A DNA stretch of 64,000 nt from Batrachochytrium dendrobatidis JAM81 (GCF_000203795.2 NW_006281099.1:3126532-3190531); one strand, 5' to 3'; shown: positions 11,337-21,986, counted from the stretch's first letter. The notes: generated from the letters alone by a model not told the origin. Numbers and translations are program-made.

Positions 11337-14300
11337 TCAAAATGGTCGAGTCTCGCGCTCAAGCCATTTGTAGCCAGGCTCGTCCTTGGACAACAGACCA
11401 GACACTTTTTCAAAGCATTCATGATTGTAGGAATTGATCCATTTTCTCTCTTCTGGAGAAATAAGACCAGTGTCGATGAGCTTAGTCTGGATTGGTACAA
11501 CAGTGACGTGCTCAAATCCAAGGTAGTCATTGTCACCAAATCGGTTGGCAGTCTCGACTTTTTTGACTAGCAGCACATTCTCGATACGGATACCAAATGC
11601 ACCATCCTCATAATATCCAGGCTCTACAAACGTAACATGTTGTAATTTTTCAAAAGTCAAATTAGCAAATGACAACTAATAATAGCTAGAGTCATGGAAC
11701 GTACCGTTGGTGACCGTCATACCGGGCTCCATCTTGACGTCATTATAGGCAATTCTAAGACCAATACCATGTGGACCTTCGTGCACGTTGAGATATGCGC
11801 CAACACCGTGACCAGTACCATGGCGGTAATCTAAGCCAGCACGCCAGAGTGGAGCACGAGCAAGAATATCTAAAATATAACCAGTGGTGCCAAAAGGAAA
11901 TACAACCATATCAATAGCAATGTGTCCCTGGAGTACGCGAGTGAAAGCGTCCTTTTCGCGGGATGACGGAGTACCGAAATGAAGGGTGCGAGTGACATCA
12001 GTGGTGCCATCACTAATACGGGTGTGATTAAAATACAAGAGATGCTATCAAGATTACAATTAAAATCAAACACATGCCATAAAATAACTTACAGGAATTG
12101 TGCTCCAGAGTCGCACAGATACATCTGGTTGACATCAATAATGGCACAGGATCCATGCTCTGGCTTATAGTGAATGATGGCGCCATTGGGACCAGTGGAC
12201 GAGATGGTGTCGAAACTCAGCCCAACAAAGTTAGCAAGTTGGCTAAACCCGTTAGTCAGTAGCATATAGTCAGTCGTCTGGTTATTTGGTTGCAATATTT
12301 AAACAGTAGTAAAAAGTGGTGCCGTTATTTCTCACCCTCGAAGTTTTTCCAACTCGTCAGCAGCCTCTGCTTCGGAAATGACACTTTTTTTGTTAACAAG
12401 TTCGTCTTCAAGCCAAGCAAAATAGCGGCACTATATGAACAAAGAATAGTAAATATTCATATTGCCTTTTGATTCAAATCAGGATTACAATATATACCAA
12501 TGCAGCAGCATCGCGAATATGCGACTGTCTGAACCCTTCAAGCTCAGCTTCGGTTTTGATGGACTTGGCAACCTGGACAGGAGATCGTGCTACAGTAACA
12601 AAGTTCTAAAACCAATTATTTCAAAAATCAGCTATTAGAAATTTAAAAATGGGATACTTATCAAATAAGTTGAACAATAACATTGTACTTGCATCTCCTC
12701 CAAGAGCTTCCTTGACAGCCAGGCTGCAGCGAAAATCAATCCAAACTCTCTGTCAAATAAAAATACACATTCAATAAGATAGATCCCAATAGTATTTCAC
12801 GTTATCAAGACACTAAATCTGACTTGGTAACAAATTGATTAAAAATCACAATGTTTACATTACCTCGGCAGACTTTTCCTCGAGCTTTTCTGTCTTGAAT
12901 ACTTTAAGGTGATCAAATATGTACTCGTATGGCTTGACAGTAACCTTTGATCCAAAATGAGCCTTGACTTGATCAGTGATCTTGCGAGCATCAGTGTAAA
13001 GGAACGCCTTGTCGGCAGTCACCAGAGCATAAGAAAAAAAGACAGGATTGTACGGTATGTCGGAGCCACGCAGATTAAAAAGCCCTAATTGACAGATACC
13101 CAGGATTTATAGTCAGCCAATGTCACTAAATTTGAAATTGTTGTGGCATTGCAAACCACTCGAGCCTTGATGCAAACAAATATTGCAACTTACATGCGAC
13201 TTCGTCAAGTGAAGAGATGACAATACCCCAGCACTTGGCTTTTTCTAGTTTCTGCTGAAGATCTGCAATCTTTTTTTCAAAGTGCTTGCCTATTCAACAC
13301 AAGCATGCATTTTCCGGATAAATGTGCCCATATCCAAAATAAACTTCATGAGATGATCGTTCAGACTGAAAACCAACGAGAATATTGCAAATCGAATACT
13401 ACCAGTAAATTCAAGACCCAGTACTTTAATGGGGTTCATAGGACGAGCTGGACGATCTTCCCAAATAGTATCGACTAGATTAGATGTATAGACGAGAGTA
13501 ATTCCAGCTGCAGTCATAGATTCCTGTAGCTCTTTGACGGCATCTACATAGTATATTCAAGTAGCCAGTTGGTACACCACAAAGAAATATGCATTCATAA
13601 AGCTATAGTTGCTTACCAACACTGATAACCTCGGGATCAATAGCAACACGGCTGCCTTTGGCTAAAACCTAAAACTCAACCATCAATATATATTAGAACA
13701 AACATGGCTGCCATATTAGGGTATCCAACAAATCGCTTCAGCATCCATTCTGAAATATTTCAAAAGCACTGCCGCATATTTTGAATAGCATTGATTGGTA
13801 TGGCTTTAAAAGTATCGAGTCGATAGATACTCGAATTGAAAAGTAAATGAGATTGAAGCTTGCCTGTACAATCCATTCAGATCTCGAAGGGACGCCAGGC
13901 AAGCCAGACTTTTGAAGAATCCAATTAGAGTCGAGCTGCTGAGAAGCTTGAAGAAAGTAACGGCCATCCGTCCACAGAGCAGCCTTGTCAGTAGTTACAA
14001 CAGCGACACCTATAATGATGCATTAGGAATGAAAAGGATGGAATATAGATTTGCCTAGCAATTAACAAAAAAGATCATTACCAGCAGAGCCAGTAAAGCC
14101 AGAAATGTAGGCACGACGGGAGTCACAGGCAGCCAAGTACTCGCTCTGTGTTGCAGGATGAAATATATTAATAAACAGACGATCAGTGCAATAAGGAGTT
14201 GAGAAATATGTCTTGCATTAGCAAGAAAAAGGTCGGTTATAGATGGCAGACAGTTCATTAAGTGATTAGCAACGTATTGTCAAGAGTAGTTCTAACCTGG

Positions 14301-14404
14301 TGGGCATCTTCAGAAGGGACAATAAAGGCATCAACGCTGTGAGCTTTGAGTTGCTCTCTTAGTTTAGCAAGACGGCTGGTGGTGTCTGTAGAAACAATAG
14401 TCAT
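11337..14404 (-). CDS. XPNPEP1: cytosolic Xaa-Pro aminopeptidase (aminopeptidase P, M24B)
   Basis: About nine exons on the minus strand, for example the first ending near 14300, then 14145-14082, about 14010-13864, 13668-13620, to 12012-11705 and 11623-11337. The N-terminus reads [20 protein letters not shown] then [20 protein letters not shown], as in XPNPEP1. The catalytic domain has all five dinuclear metal ligands: Asp in CDSGAQF, Asp in DGTTDVTRT, His in [18 protein letters not shown], Glu in [12 protein letters not shown] and Glu in RIENV. The C-terminus ends ERETRPF. The enzyme releases an N-terminal residue before proline. An in-frame ATG at 14476 would add 24 residues rich in Arg/Lys/Ser without acids, a possible mitochondrial presequence. 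The intron 13863-13669 uses GC-AG (CAG then GCAAGC); no GT donor keeps the frame. Confidence 0.95.
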
Positions 14405-14538
14405 TGATAGAAATGAAAGTGATTGATGTTTGTATGGGTGGAAGATCCGATTACTCCATCTTGACCAGATAAACATTTGAGGGTCTTGTTGGTGTTGAAT
14501 GGAACCATTTGTATGATATTCTAACCCAATTATTTACT

Positions 14539-14563
14539 GCATGTTCACGTAAATTGTACCACT
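14539..14563 (-). repeat. degenerate single end of the dispersed element
   Basis: GCATGTTCACGTAAATTGTA followed by CCACTT resembles the left end GTATTCACGTAAAATGAACCACT. No partner end was found, so it is a relic. Confidence 0.4.
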
Positions 14564-14932
14564 TTTGTATCGGTCTATTCTACTTTGATATATTGATATA
14601 ATCTAGATGTGAGTTGATTGTATACATTGATGTCCAAATTGAGTGGCAATTTAAACTATCGACAACTGTTGATGCGGACAAATCATCGATTCAGTTTGAT
14701 GGGCCGCATATTGACTAAACAGAAAGTCACCAAGCTCGGTGTTGTGTGATGATTGTAACTAAGTGATTGTACTCTGTATAGTGATTGAAAAGGTCATAAA
14801 AATGTAAGAATTGACACAACTGTGGTAGTCTATAGGATTTACAGCTTTAATTCAAGCCAAACATTCAGATATTGTCAATCTTGATTCTTTTAGGGTTAGA
14901 TATCCCAGCCCTATATTAATGCCGACATTTGT

Positions 14933-15053
14933 CCCTGATATGCGGTAATTAGCACAGCAATAATGTATAAAAATATTCTAATCGATAGCTGTGATGATTA
15001 TAAAAGCAGGCTCGTTGACCTCCAATAATACATACATAGTTATACTTGATCAA
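14933..15053 (+). promoter_or_regulatory. core promoter of secreted paralog 1
   Basis: TATAAAA at 14999-15005 lies 55 bases before the ATG at 15054. The box TCCCTGATATGCGG lies at 14932-14945. The same two elements precede paralog 2 (CCCTGATCTGCGG at 19412, TATAAAA at 19479) and paralog 3 (21873 and 21936). The TATA box overlaps the upstream in-frame ATG at 14991, which argues that translation starts at 15054. Confidence 0.55.
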
Positions 15054-15986
15054 ATGAAATTCACACACATCTCAGTCTTTACAATTGCAGCCTTGGCCAC
15101 CAGTGTCCATGCCATTTTGCCACAATCCAGCGAGACAATCGAATCTGCTGATCCAAGTCCAAGTCTAAATAGCGAAAGTGTTCCACAAGCAACAGGTGGT
15201 CCGGAATTTCCGAGTACTTCAACAACTCAAGGTCCTGGTGGCAGCCAAGGTGATCATCCAAACCAGACTCCCAGAGTTCGTCTAAAGTCTTTCAAACTCG
15301 GAACTCTTTTATATAGTATTGGACAAGGACGCAAATCTGGTCATCAAAAAACTAAAACGCACCAAGATGAGCAGAATAACTCGATTGATTTACTCTTAGA
15401 ATCGCTTTTAAAGTTACCGCAATTTTCACACTCGAATGATCACGACGGTGCTTATGGATCTGCAGAGTACGTTCAAGGCAAATCAAAGCAACACAAGCGT
15501 GTTGATAAAGTAATAGCGAAAGGCATTAATGCTGAAAAAGATTATCGAGAAAGCAGGGCTAGAGCATATGTATCCTATTACTGCTCACATCTTGACATGT
15601 ACGAAAAATGGGTCAAAGATTTTCTAAATTCCCTTGGTAGATTTAAACCCAGTGGACCAGTATCCGAGTTTGTCGATGAGCTTGTGTGGATTTTAAAAGA
15701 GTTTCTGAAGATGATCAAAGCACTTCGAGAAGAAATTTACGAGATAATGGTCCGTTTAAACAAGGATCCAAGCCTGTTTGAAGGGGCAATTAAAACTATA
15801 CTCAATCTAGCTGATCAATTTATGAGCAGACAAACGGATCTACAACAACTACTCGAAGAATTATTTGAGCGTTATTCTAGAATTGACTGGTATCGCGAAC
15901 ATCTTGAACCAGAGTTGGGTTCATGGTCCGAAAGGTTTAGAGCAACAATTAAAAAATACAATGCACAAAATGCAAGCAATGCATAA
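15054..15986 (+). CDS. secreted helical protein, tandem paralog 1
   Basis: Single exon, 310 residues. Signal peptide MKFTHISVFTIAALATSVHA. Then a Pro/Ser/Thr/Gly-rich linker (residues about 22-75), a basic middle (RKSGHQKTKTHQ), and an all-helical C-terminal domain from MYEKWVKDFLNSLGRF to RIDWYREHLEPELGSWSERF. No Cys-rich or enzymatic motif is visible. The C-terminal domain and signal peptide are shared with the genes at 19534 and 21987. The middle is closer to paralog 3 than to paralog 2, even though the flanking DNA is closest to paralog 2. A role at the host or substrate interface is a guess from the family type; no known domain is recognised. Confidence 0.85.
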   Translation: MKFTHISVFTIAALATSVHAILPQSSETIESADPSPSLNSESVPQATGGPEFPSTSTTQGPGGSQGDHPNQTPRVRLKSFKLGTLLYSIGQGRKSGHQKTKTHQDEQNNSIDLLLESLLKLPQFSHSNDHDGAYGSAEYVQGKSKQHKRVDKVIAKGINAEKDYRESRARAYVSYYCSHLDMYEKWVKDFLNSLGRFKPSGPVSEFVDELVWILKEFLKMIKALREEIYEIMVRLNKDPSLFEGAIKTILNLADQFMSRQTDLQQLLEELFERYSRIDWYREHLEPELGSWSERFRATIKKYNAQNASNA

Positions 15987-16289
15987 AGCTACACTCAACT
16001 ACTGACATGGTTTGCAAGTCAACTGTGATTTATGTTTCCATAATCATCAACTGATTTGAATAAACCATTGCATTTACAATTTTGATCGAGTTTCTATTGT
16101 TTGTAGATTGGGTTGAATGTGAGTCATGGTTGATGACTGATGACTGATGGTTGAAATACACTAATATTTGTATTACATCAATCGCAATAGTTGCACAACT
16201 GGTAATATACATGATATTGGCATCATACTCTGTCAAGTTGTACAACTACGCACACACATCAAGAATCCCAAATCAGATAGTCAAAATAG

Positions 16290-16640
16290 TATTTTGAATT
16301 TGGCAAGCAGCTTGTCAAGTCGTTTGGCTCTGTCGAGACATTCAAGCAGCAGTTTACAGCAGCAGCTCTTGGTGTATTCGGATCTGGTTGGGTGTTTCTT
16401 ACTTGGACTCCTTCGAGTTCTACCATGTCAATCGTGACCACTGCTAATCAAGATCATCCCGAGTTTGCACCTCAGTTTGCAGGTACTGGTGCCATGACTT
16501 TACTTGCTCTTGATGTCTGGGAACATGCCTACTATGTCAAATACCGCAATGTTCGTGCCAACTACGTTGCTGCCTGGTGGAATGTCACCAACTGGACCGA
16601 TGTTTGTACCCGTTTCCAAGGCGGTGCTGCCAAACTGTAA
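16290..16640 (+). pseudogene. C-terminal half of Fe/Mn superoxide dismutase (fragment 1)
   Basis: The frame is open from just after an in-frame TAG (16287-16289) to the TAA at 16640. The translated sequence carries the SOD C-terminal domain: [20 protein letters not shown], the metal-binding signature [15 protein letters not shown] (Asp and His ligands) and [12 protein letters not shown]. The N-terminal helical hairpin with its two His ligands is absent from the window, and nothing upstream joins by splicing. It is therefore a truncated gene, or a last exon detached from its gene. It lies in the duplicated block and recurs at 20744-21094. Confidence 0.75.
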
Positions 16641-16784
16641 ACCAACAGCAACAACATTGATCATTGCAGCATTTATATTTTGTCAAGCAATCCAACTTGA
16701 TATCATGAATCAATACAAGATTGTTATATCGATATGCTGATTTTATTGGCTTTTTGACCTGAAAACAACCATTTTACAATATAC

Positions 16785-17823
16785 TCACAAATATATCGAT
16801 TCAGAGTCACGGTTTGGATATAGTAACGGCATTGCAGAGTGTATGATCTGATGACCAGAAACTGTCATTGGATCACTGTTGGCTGTAGTTTCAGTTGCAG
16901 TTGTAGTGGTTGGAATGTCATATACACGACTGATCTCTTGTGAAAGTGCGGATACAGCCTGCTTGCTATTCACCATACACATGGTTGCTGGCCATATCAT
17001 GAACCGTGATGGAATTTTGTACAGTCGAACAAGCTCCACCATTGAGTTTATGAATGCATCTCGAACCAAGAGCGGACAGTCCAATCGAGTCCCACTTTGT
17101 TCTATATTCAATAATTATGAGTTTATGATGGTCACTGTATTGATCCATCATCTGCAGTAATTTAAATGTGTTTACCTAAAGAAACCGCATCGTCTATGCC
17201 ATTCATCTCAAGAACATGAACAGCATCTTTGGCGGTTTTGTACTGCACAACAGTGAATACATGCAAAGAGTGAGCCTTGCTTTTTTTGAGTAGTTCAGAC
17301 ACGGAGAGTGACAAGGCTAATAGTTGAGCACAACTTGTGAGACAAGTATGCACTGCAAGCCAGACAGTCTAATTCAACACAGTTGGTTTGTATTAGATGA
17401 ATAAACCAATCGTATTGCATGTATGCCGAGTCAGCACAATGGCTTCATGCCAACTCATGCCATCAATCAAACATTGGTCAAACTTACAGGAACAGCATCG
17501 GCTCCATTCACTGCTGAGGATGCGAGCTGATAGATAGTGCCAGATACTACAATACTTTCTAAATCAGAAACACTGCCGACTCTATGGATCTTGGTTTGCT
17601 CTTGTTGTGGTTTGATTGCAGTAGCATCTGGCCAGCACAATCGAGCAGTAAACGACTGGCCAATGAGTTGGTTACTCGATACTGGCAAAAGACTGGCATC
17701 AAGATGCACTAGATCGTTGTATACAAAAAACACTCTTGCATTCTGTGGAATCACTAATGCATCTGCCAATGAGAGCAGTGGCATATTCGCATCAGTGGTC
17801 GATACAACTGGCACAACCAGCAT
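16785..17823 (-). CDS. unrecognised protein, 281 aa, three exons
   Basis: Exons 17823-17488, 17368-17176 and 17101-16785 join to exactly 282 codons including the stop. The protein starts MLVVPVVSTTDANMPLL and has alternating beta/alpha-looking segments (ARVFFVYNDLVHLDASLLPV; TVWLAVHTCLTSCAQLLAL). It then has a conserved-looking segment (LVRDAFINSMVELVRLYKIP) and a low-complexity Thr/Ala stretch before a Ser-rich end. It has no signal peptide or transmembrane segment. The size and a central helix with small residues would fit a proteasome-assembly-chaperone-like fold, but this is weak and no family is claimed. Its last exon has been copied to 21239-21457. Confidence 0.75.
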
Positions 17824-17829
17824 TATCTG

Positions 17830-18200
17830 CAGTTTAAAATGGTGGATTGGATAAACTCGAGTTGAACATTTGACTTTTGCTTTTAGATACTTTTATATAC
17901 TTTTCAGATACTTTCAGATACTTTGTACTAATATTGGTGTGCAATTCATGGAAATACAAACAATATAATTCCAACTATAATCAAAGACTTGACATGATTT
18001 GGTGGCAGTAGAATGCATTTTTATGCAGATTTCTACGGTAAAGTCCAATTATTGTATATGTTGCTATATGCCATTGTGCACAACACTGTAAACAGTGAGT
18101 TGAATTTGTCATCATGATCGACTAGAGTGTTTTAGATTGCAAAGTGGATTGAACAGCGCTGCAATAGTTTAATTGCTCGTCCTGTCCTGAGGACCACCGA
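17830..18200. other. divergent intergenic gap, short ACTTT(C)AGATA repeat
   Basis: Sits between two genes transcribed away from each other. At 17884-17922 there are four to five diverged copies of AGATACTTT(T/C). No gene or RNA is recognised. Confidence 0.45.
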
Positions 18201-18917
18201 ATGCATCAGAAAACATTGATCAAGACTATTTATCTCATGAGTCGACCATCGTTGAGCTGGGCAGTATCAACAGCCGCTACACTATGCAACTTGACAAGAC
18301 CGGTGTATCGCTACCATCGAATTGCATCAATCACAAAGCATGAATGGTTCAATGCAACCAGACCATCATACTTGATTGGTAGCATACATACATCATATTG
18401 TGCTACTCGCCATCATTCGATATCCAGCAACGACTCTGATTCTCCAGTAGACGCAGGCTTGAATGTCTCTGCAGACAGAATGATCATTGGCTTTACATGT
18501 AAAGTCTGTAAACATCGCTCTTATAAATCCATGTCAAAAAAGGCTTATACGACTGGCGTGGTTATGATCAAATGCGACGGATGTAAAAACACACACTTGA
18601 TTGCTGATCATTTGGGATGGTTTGATTCAACGAAACCGCCCGGAACGATTGAGGATATTATGCGAGAAAAAGGAGAGACTGTTAAACGAGTGCAGTATCC
18701 TATGCAATATCACATTAGTAAAAGCAATGCGACCAATAAAGATGACTCGACTGAACACGACACTGATGTTGATACGAGCATGACTGGAATGTCAGAATGG
18801 CATCCTGATGCGACTGCAGATGCGATTGAAAATGTGATTGCAGATGCAGAAACGGATATGATTACATTGCAAGAACAAAATGATGAATCTATCAAGAACC
18901 AAACTCGGATAAAATAA
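18201..18917 (+). CDS. ZIM17: mitochondrial DNL-type zinc finger protein, Hsp70 escort (Zim17/Hep1)
   Basis: Single exon, 238 residues (226 if ATG 18237 is used). The N-terminus is rich in Arg/Ser/Thr and lacks acids over the first 60 residues, consistent with a mitochondrial presequence. The DNL domain spans residues about 95-150: GFTCKVCKHRSYKSMSKKAY, then IKCDGCKNTHLIADHLGWF, giving the two CxxC pairs that bind zinc and the DHLGWF end typical of the family. Zim17 keeps mitochondrial Hsp70 (Ssc1) soluble during protein import. The acidic C-terminal extension (about 70 residues) is long for the family. The sequence just after the stop is repeated inverted at 11098-11157. Confidence 0.93.
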   Translation: MHQKTLIKTIYLMSRPSLSWAVSTAATLCNLTRPVYRYHRIASITKHEWFNATRPSYLIGSIHTSYCATRHHSISSNDSDSPVDAGLNVSADRMIIGFTCKVCKHRSYKSMSKKAYTTGVVMIKCDGCKNTHLIADHLGWFDSTKPPGTIEDIMREKGETVKRVQYPMQYHISKSNATNKDDSTEHDTDVDTSMTGMSEWHPDATADAIENVIADAETDMITLQEQNDESIKNQTRIK

Positions 18918-18970
18918 ATCGTTATATAGTCATTAAACTTTGCTCGTTATGGGTGTCGTCGAGTTGATAT
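18911..18970. repeat. 60-bp repeat, inverted partner of 11098-11157
   Basis: Begins at the end of the zim17 coding sequence and runs to GAGTTGATAT at the entry of block copy 2. The last part (GTCGTCAAGTTGATA) also begins block copy 3 near 21517, so the block boundary lies inside the repeated word. Confidence 0.7.
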
Positions 18971-19411
18971 CTTGATATAATCTAGATGTGGGTTGATTGT
19001 ATACATTGATGTCCAAATCGAATGGCAATTTAAACTATTGACAACTGTTGATAAAAACAATTCATTTGGATGTAGCCATTACTGACACCACTCAGTTCAT
19101 TGGTTCAATTTGATGAACAGTATATTGACTAAACAGAGAGTCGTCAGGCTTGGTGTTATGTGGTGATTGTAACTAAGTGATTGTACTCTGTATAGCGACT
19201 GAAAGGGTCGTCAGGGCCATAAGTGGAGATGTAATAATTGACGACACAAAACTGTGATAGTCAATCTACTAGAATAAGATTTTCAGTCTGGATTTGAACC
19301 AAACATTTAAACATACACTGTCAATCTTGACCCTTTAGGGCTAAACACTCAACCCTGTGTAGATCTATTTTAGCATACAACACCTTACCGTGTATTCATA
19401 CTGGCCTTTAT

Positions 19412-19533
19412 CCCTGATCTGCGGAATAAACACATAGCATTGATATATGAAGATATTTTAAGATATGGTTATGATGATTATAAAAGCAGGCTCGTTGACC
19501 TCCAATAATACATACATAGTTATACTTGATCAA
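19412..19533 (+). promoter_or_regulatory. core promoter of secreted paralog 2
   Basis: CCCTGATCTGCGG at 19412-19424 and TATAAAA at 19479-19485, 55 bases before ATG 19534, in the same arrangement as paralog 1. Confidence 0.55.
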
Positions 19534-20442
19534 ATGAAATTCACACACATCTCAGCCTTTACAATTGCAGCCTTGGCCACCAGTGTCCATGCCATTTTGC
19601 CACAATCCAGCGAGACAATCGATTCTGTTGATCCAAGTCCAAGTCCAAGTCTAAATAGCGAAAGCTTTCCACAAGCAACAGGTGGTCCGGAATTTCCGAG
19701 TACTTCGACAGCAACTCAAGGTCCTGGCGACAATCAAGGCGATCATTCAAACCAGACTCCTGAATCTTCTCAAGGACCTTCCAATACTGGCGGATTTTTC
19801 AATGGGTTTTTCGATGACGTTAAAAACTTTTTTGGCTTTGGACATGATCCAAGTAGCCAGGATGGTTCTATTGATTTACTTTTGGAGTCGCTTCCAAAGG
19901 TGTCGGGTGCTATACACCCAGAAGATCCTTATACATCCATGAATCACTTTGATGAAAAAACAAATCATCACCAAAAACTTATGGTAGAAACATCGATAAG
20001 CACCAGCTTTGGAGGCGGCTCTGAAGGCGATTTTAAAAAAGATCTGATGTCATATCTGGGAGGTATTGGCATGTACGAAAAATGGGTCAAAGATATTTTA
20101 GACAGTGTTACCGTGTTTCAAGTCACTGGTAGATCGATATCCAAGTTTATCAACGAACTTGTGTGGATTTTGGAAAAACTTTTGAAAATGATGGAGTGGT
20201 TCCAAAAGGAAATCTACGAGATAATGATCGGTTTAAACAAGGACTCTAGTCAATCCGCCAATGCAATCAAACTGATACTCGATTTAATGGGCAAATTTAT
20301 GAGCACTCACATGAATACACAACAACTACTCGAAAAATTATTTGAGCGTCATTCTAGAATTGACTGGTATCACGAACATCTTGAAGCAGAGTTGGGTTCA
20401 TGGTCCGAAAGGTTTGGAAAAATGCAAAAGTACAGTGCATAA
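19534..20442 (+). CDS. secreted helical protein, tandem paralog 2
   Basis: Single exon, 302 residues from ATG 19534; in-frame upstream ATGs at 19465 and 19474 precede the TATA box and are not used. The signal peptide is nearly identical to paralog 1. The linker is similar to about residue 75. The middle is then replaced by an unrelated Gly/Phe/Asp-rich stretch (GGFFNGFFDDVKNFFGFG). Homology resumes at MYEKWVKDILDSVTVF and continues to the end (WSERFGKMQKYSA). The Phe/Gly-rich insert is unlike anything in paralogs 1 and 3. Confidence 0.85.
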   Translation: MKFTHISAFTIAALATSVHAILPQSSETIDSVDPSPSPSLNSESFPQATGGPEFPSTSTATQGPGDNQGDHSNQTPESSQGPSNTGGFFNGFFDDVKNFFGFGHDPSSQDGSIDLLLESLPKVSGAIHPEDPYTSMNHFDEKTNHHQKLMVETSISTSFGGGSEGDFKKDLMSYLGGIGMYEKWVKDILDSVTVFQVTGRSISKFINELVWILEKLLKMMEWFQKEIYEIMIGLNKDSSQSANAIKLILDLMGKFMSTHMNTQQLLEKLFERHSRIDWYHEHLEAELGSWSERFGKMQKYSA

Positions 20443-20743
20443 AGCTACACTCAACTACTGACATGGTTTGCAAGTCAACTGTGATTTGTTTCCATAATCA
20501 TCAACTGATTTGAATAAACCATTGCATTTACAATTTTGATCGAGTTTCTATTGTTTGTAGATTGGGTTGGATATGAGTCATGGTTGATGACTGATGACTG
20601 ATGGTTGAAATACACTAATATTTGTATTACATCAATCGCAATAGTTGCACAACTGGTAATATACATGATATTGGCATCATACTCTGTCAAGTTGTACAAC
20701 TACGCACACACATCAAGAATCCCAAATCAGATAGTCAAAATAG

Positions 20744-21094
20744 TATTTTGAATTTGGTAAGCAGCTTGTCAAGTCGTTTGACTCTGTCGAGACATTCAAG
20801 CAGCAGTTTACAGCAGCAGCTCTTGGTGTATTCGGATCTGGTTGGGTATTTCTTACTTGGACTCCTTCGAGTTCTACCATGTCAATCGTGACCACTGCTA
20901 ATCAAGATCATCCCGAGTTTGCACCTCAGTTTGCAGGTACTGGTGCCATGACTTTACTTGCTCTTGATGTCTGGGAACATGCCTACTATGTCAAATACCG
21001 CAATGTTCGTGCCAACTACGTTGCTGCCTGGTGGAATGTCACCAACTGGACCGATGTTTGTACCCGTTTCCAAGGCGGTGCTGCCAAACTGTAA
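20744..21094 (+). pseudogene. C-terminal half of Fe/Mn superoxide dismutase (fragment 2)
   Basis: Second copy of the fragment at 16290-16640, with the same preceding in-frame TAG and the same end. Few differences are visible, for example Gly to Asp in VKSFDSVETF. The metal signature LDVWEHAYY is intact. It is carried by block copy 2 and absent from copy 3. Confidence 0.75.
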
Positions 21095-21238
21095 ACCAAC
21101 AGCAACAACATTGATCATTGCAGCATTTATATTTTGTCAAGCAATCCAACTTGATATCATGAATCAATACAAGATTGTTATATCGATATGCTGATTTTAT
21201 TGGCTTTTTGACCTGAAAACAACCATTTTACAATATAC

Positions 21239-21457
21239 TCACAAATATATCGATTCAGAGTCACGGTTTGGATATAGTAACGGCATTGCAGAGTGTATGA
21301 TCTGATGACCAGAAACTGTCATTGGATCACTGTTGGCTGTAGTTGCAGTTGCAGTTGTAGTGGTTGGAATGGCATATACACGACTGATCTCTTGTGAAAG
21401 TGTGGATAAAGCCTGCTTGCTATTCACCATACACATGGTTGCTGGCCATATCATGAA
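21239..21457 (-). pseudogene. truncated copy of the 3' exon of the gene at 16785-17823
   Basis: About 71 codons match the C-terminus of the intact gene (MIWPATMCMVNSKQALSTLS to the Ser-rich end) with a handful of substitutions, including a Glu-to-Ala change in the Thr/Ala stretch. Sequence upstream on the minus strand is unrelated, so there is no promoter, start or N-terminus. Confidence 0.85.
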
Positions 21458-21872
21458 CCAATAGTGGACAATCCAATTGAACCCAAATTGTTAATGTTGA
21501 TTGTGGGTGTGAATGTCGTCAAGTTGATAGATTGATATAATCTAGATGTGAGTTGATTGTATACATTGTTGTCCAAATCAAGTGGCAATTTAAACTATCG
21601 GCAACTGTTGATGCGGACAAATCATCGATTCAGTTTGATGGGCCGCATATTGACTAAACAGAAAGTCGTCAGGCTCGGTGTTGTGTGGTGATTGTAACCA
21701 AGTGATTGTACTCTGTATAGTGATTGAAAGGGTCATAAAAATGTAAGAATTGACACAACTGTGGTAGTCAATATAGGATTTACAACTTTAATTCAAGCCA
21801 AACATTCAGATATTGTCAATCTTGATTCTTTTAGAATTAAACACCCTAAACCTGTATTCATACAGATATTTA

Positions 21873-21986
21873 TCCCTGATCTGCGGCATCGACACAGCAT
21901 CAATACAAAAATATCCAATCTATGGCTATGCCGATTATAAAAGTAAGCTTATCGATCACCACTAATGCACAGTTATACTTGATCAA
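21873..21986 (+). promoter_or_regulatory. core promoter of secreted paralog 3
   Basis: CCCTGATCTGCGG at 21873-21885 and TATAAAA at 21936-21942, 51 bases before ATG 21987. Conservation of these two elements despite divergence of the sequence between them supports function. Confidence 0.5.

Larger units (their letters stand above)
14588..17010 (+). repeat. secreted-gene block, copy 1
   Basis: Starts at GATATAATCTAGATGTGAGT and includes about 460 bases of promoter, the secreted gene 15054-15986, a common 3' flank, a superoxide-dismutase fragment, and the last exon of the minus-strand gene 16785-17823. The same order recurs at 18968-21457 (copy 2) and, truncated after about 1.6 kb, at 21528-23150 (copy 3). 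Outside the middle of the secreted gene, copies 1 and 2 differ at only a few positions per hundred by eye. Confidence 0.9.
18968..21457 (+). repeat. secreted-gene block, copy 2
   Basis: Contains promoter, secreted paralog 2, common 3' flank, SOD fragment 2 and a truncated copy of the 3' exon of the 16785-17823 gene. The homology breaks off at CATATCATGAACC (21457), inside what would be coding sequence of that gene. This places the downstream recombination junction at single-base scale. Confidence 0.9.

Noticed and set aside
14991..15053. Upstream in-frame ATGs before secreted paralogs 1 and 2
   Set aside because: They lie at or before the TATA box, and the downstream ATG starts an ideal signal peptide in all three paralogs.
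16785..17823. Naming this gene a proteasome assembly chaperone
   Set aside because: Size and secondary-structure impression are compatible but no diagnostic motif could be seen.
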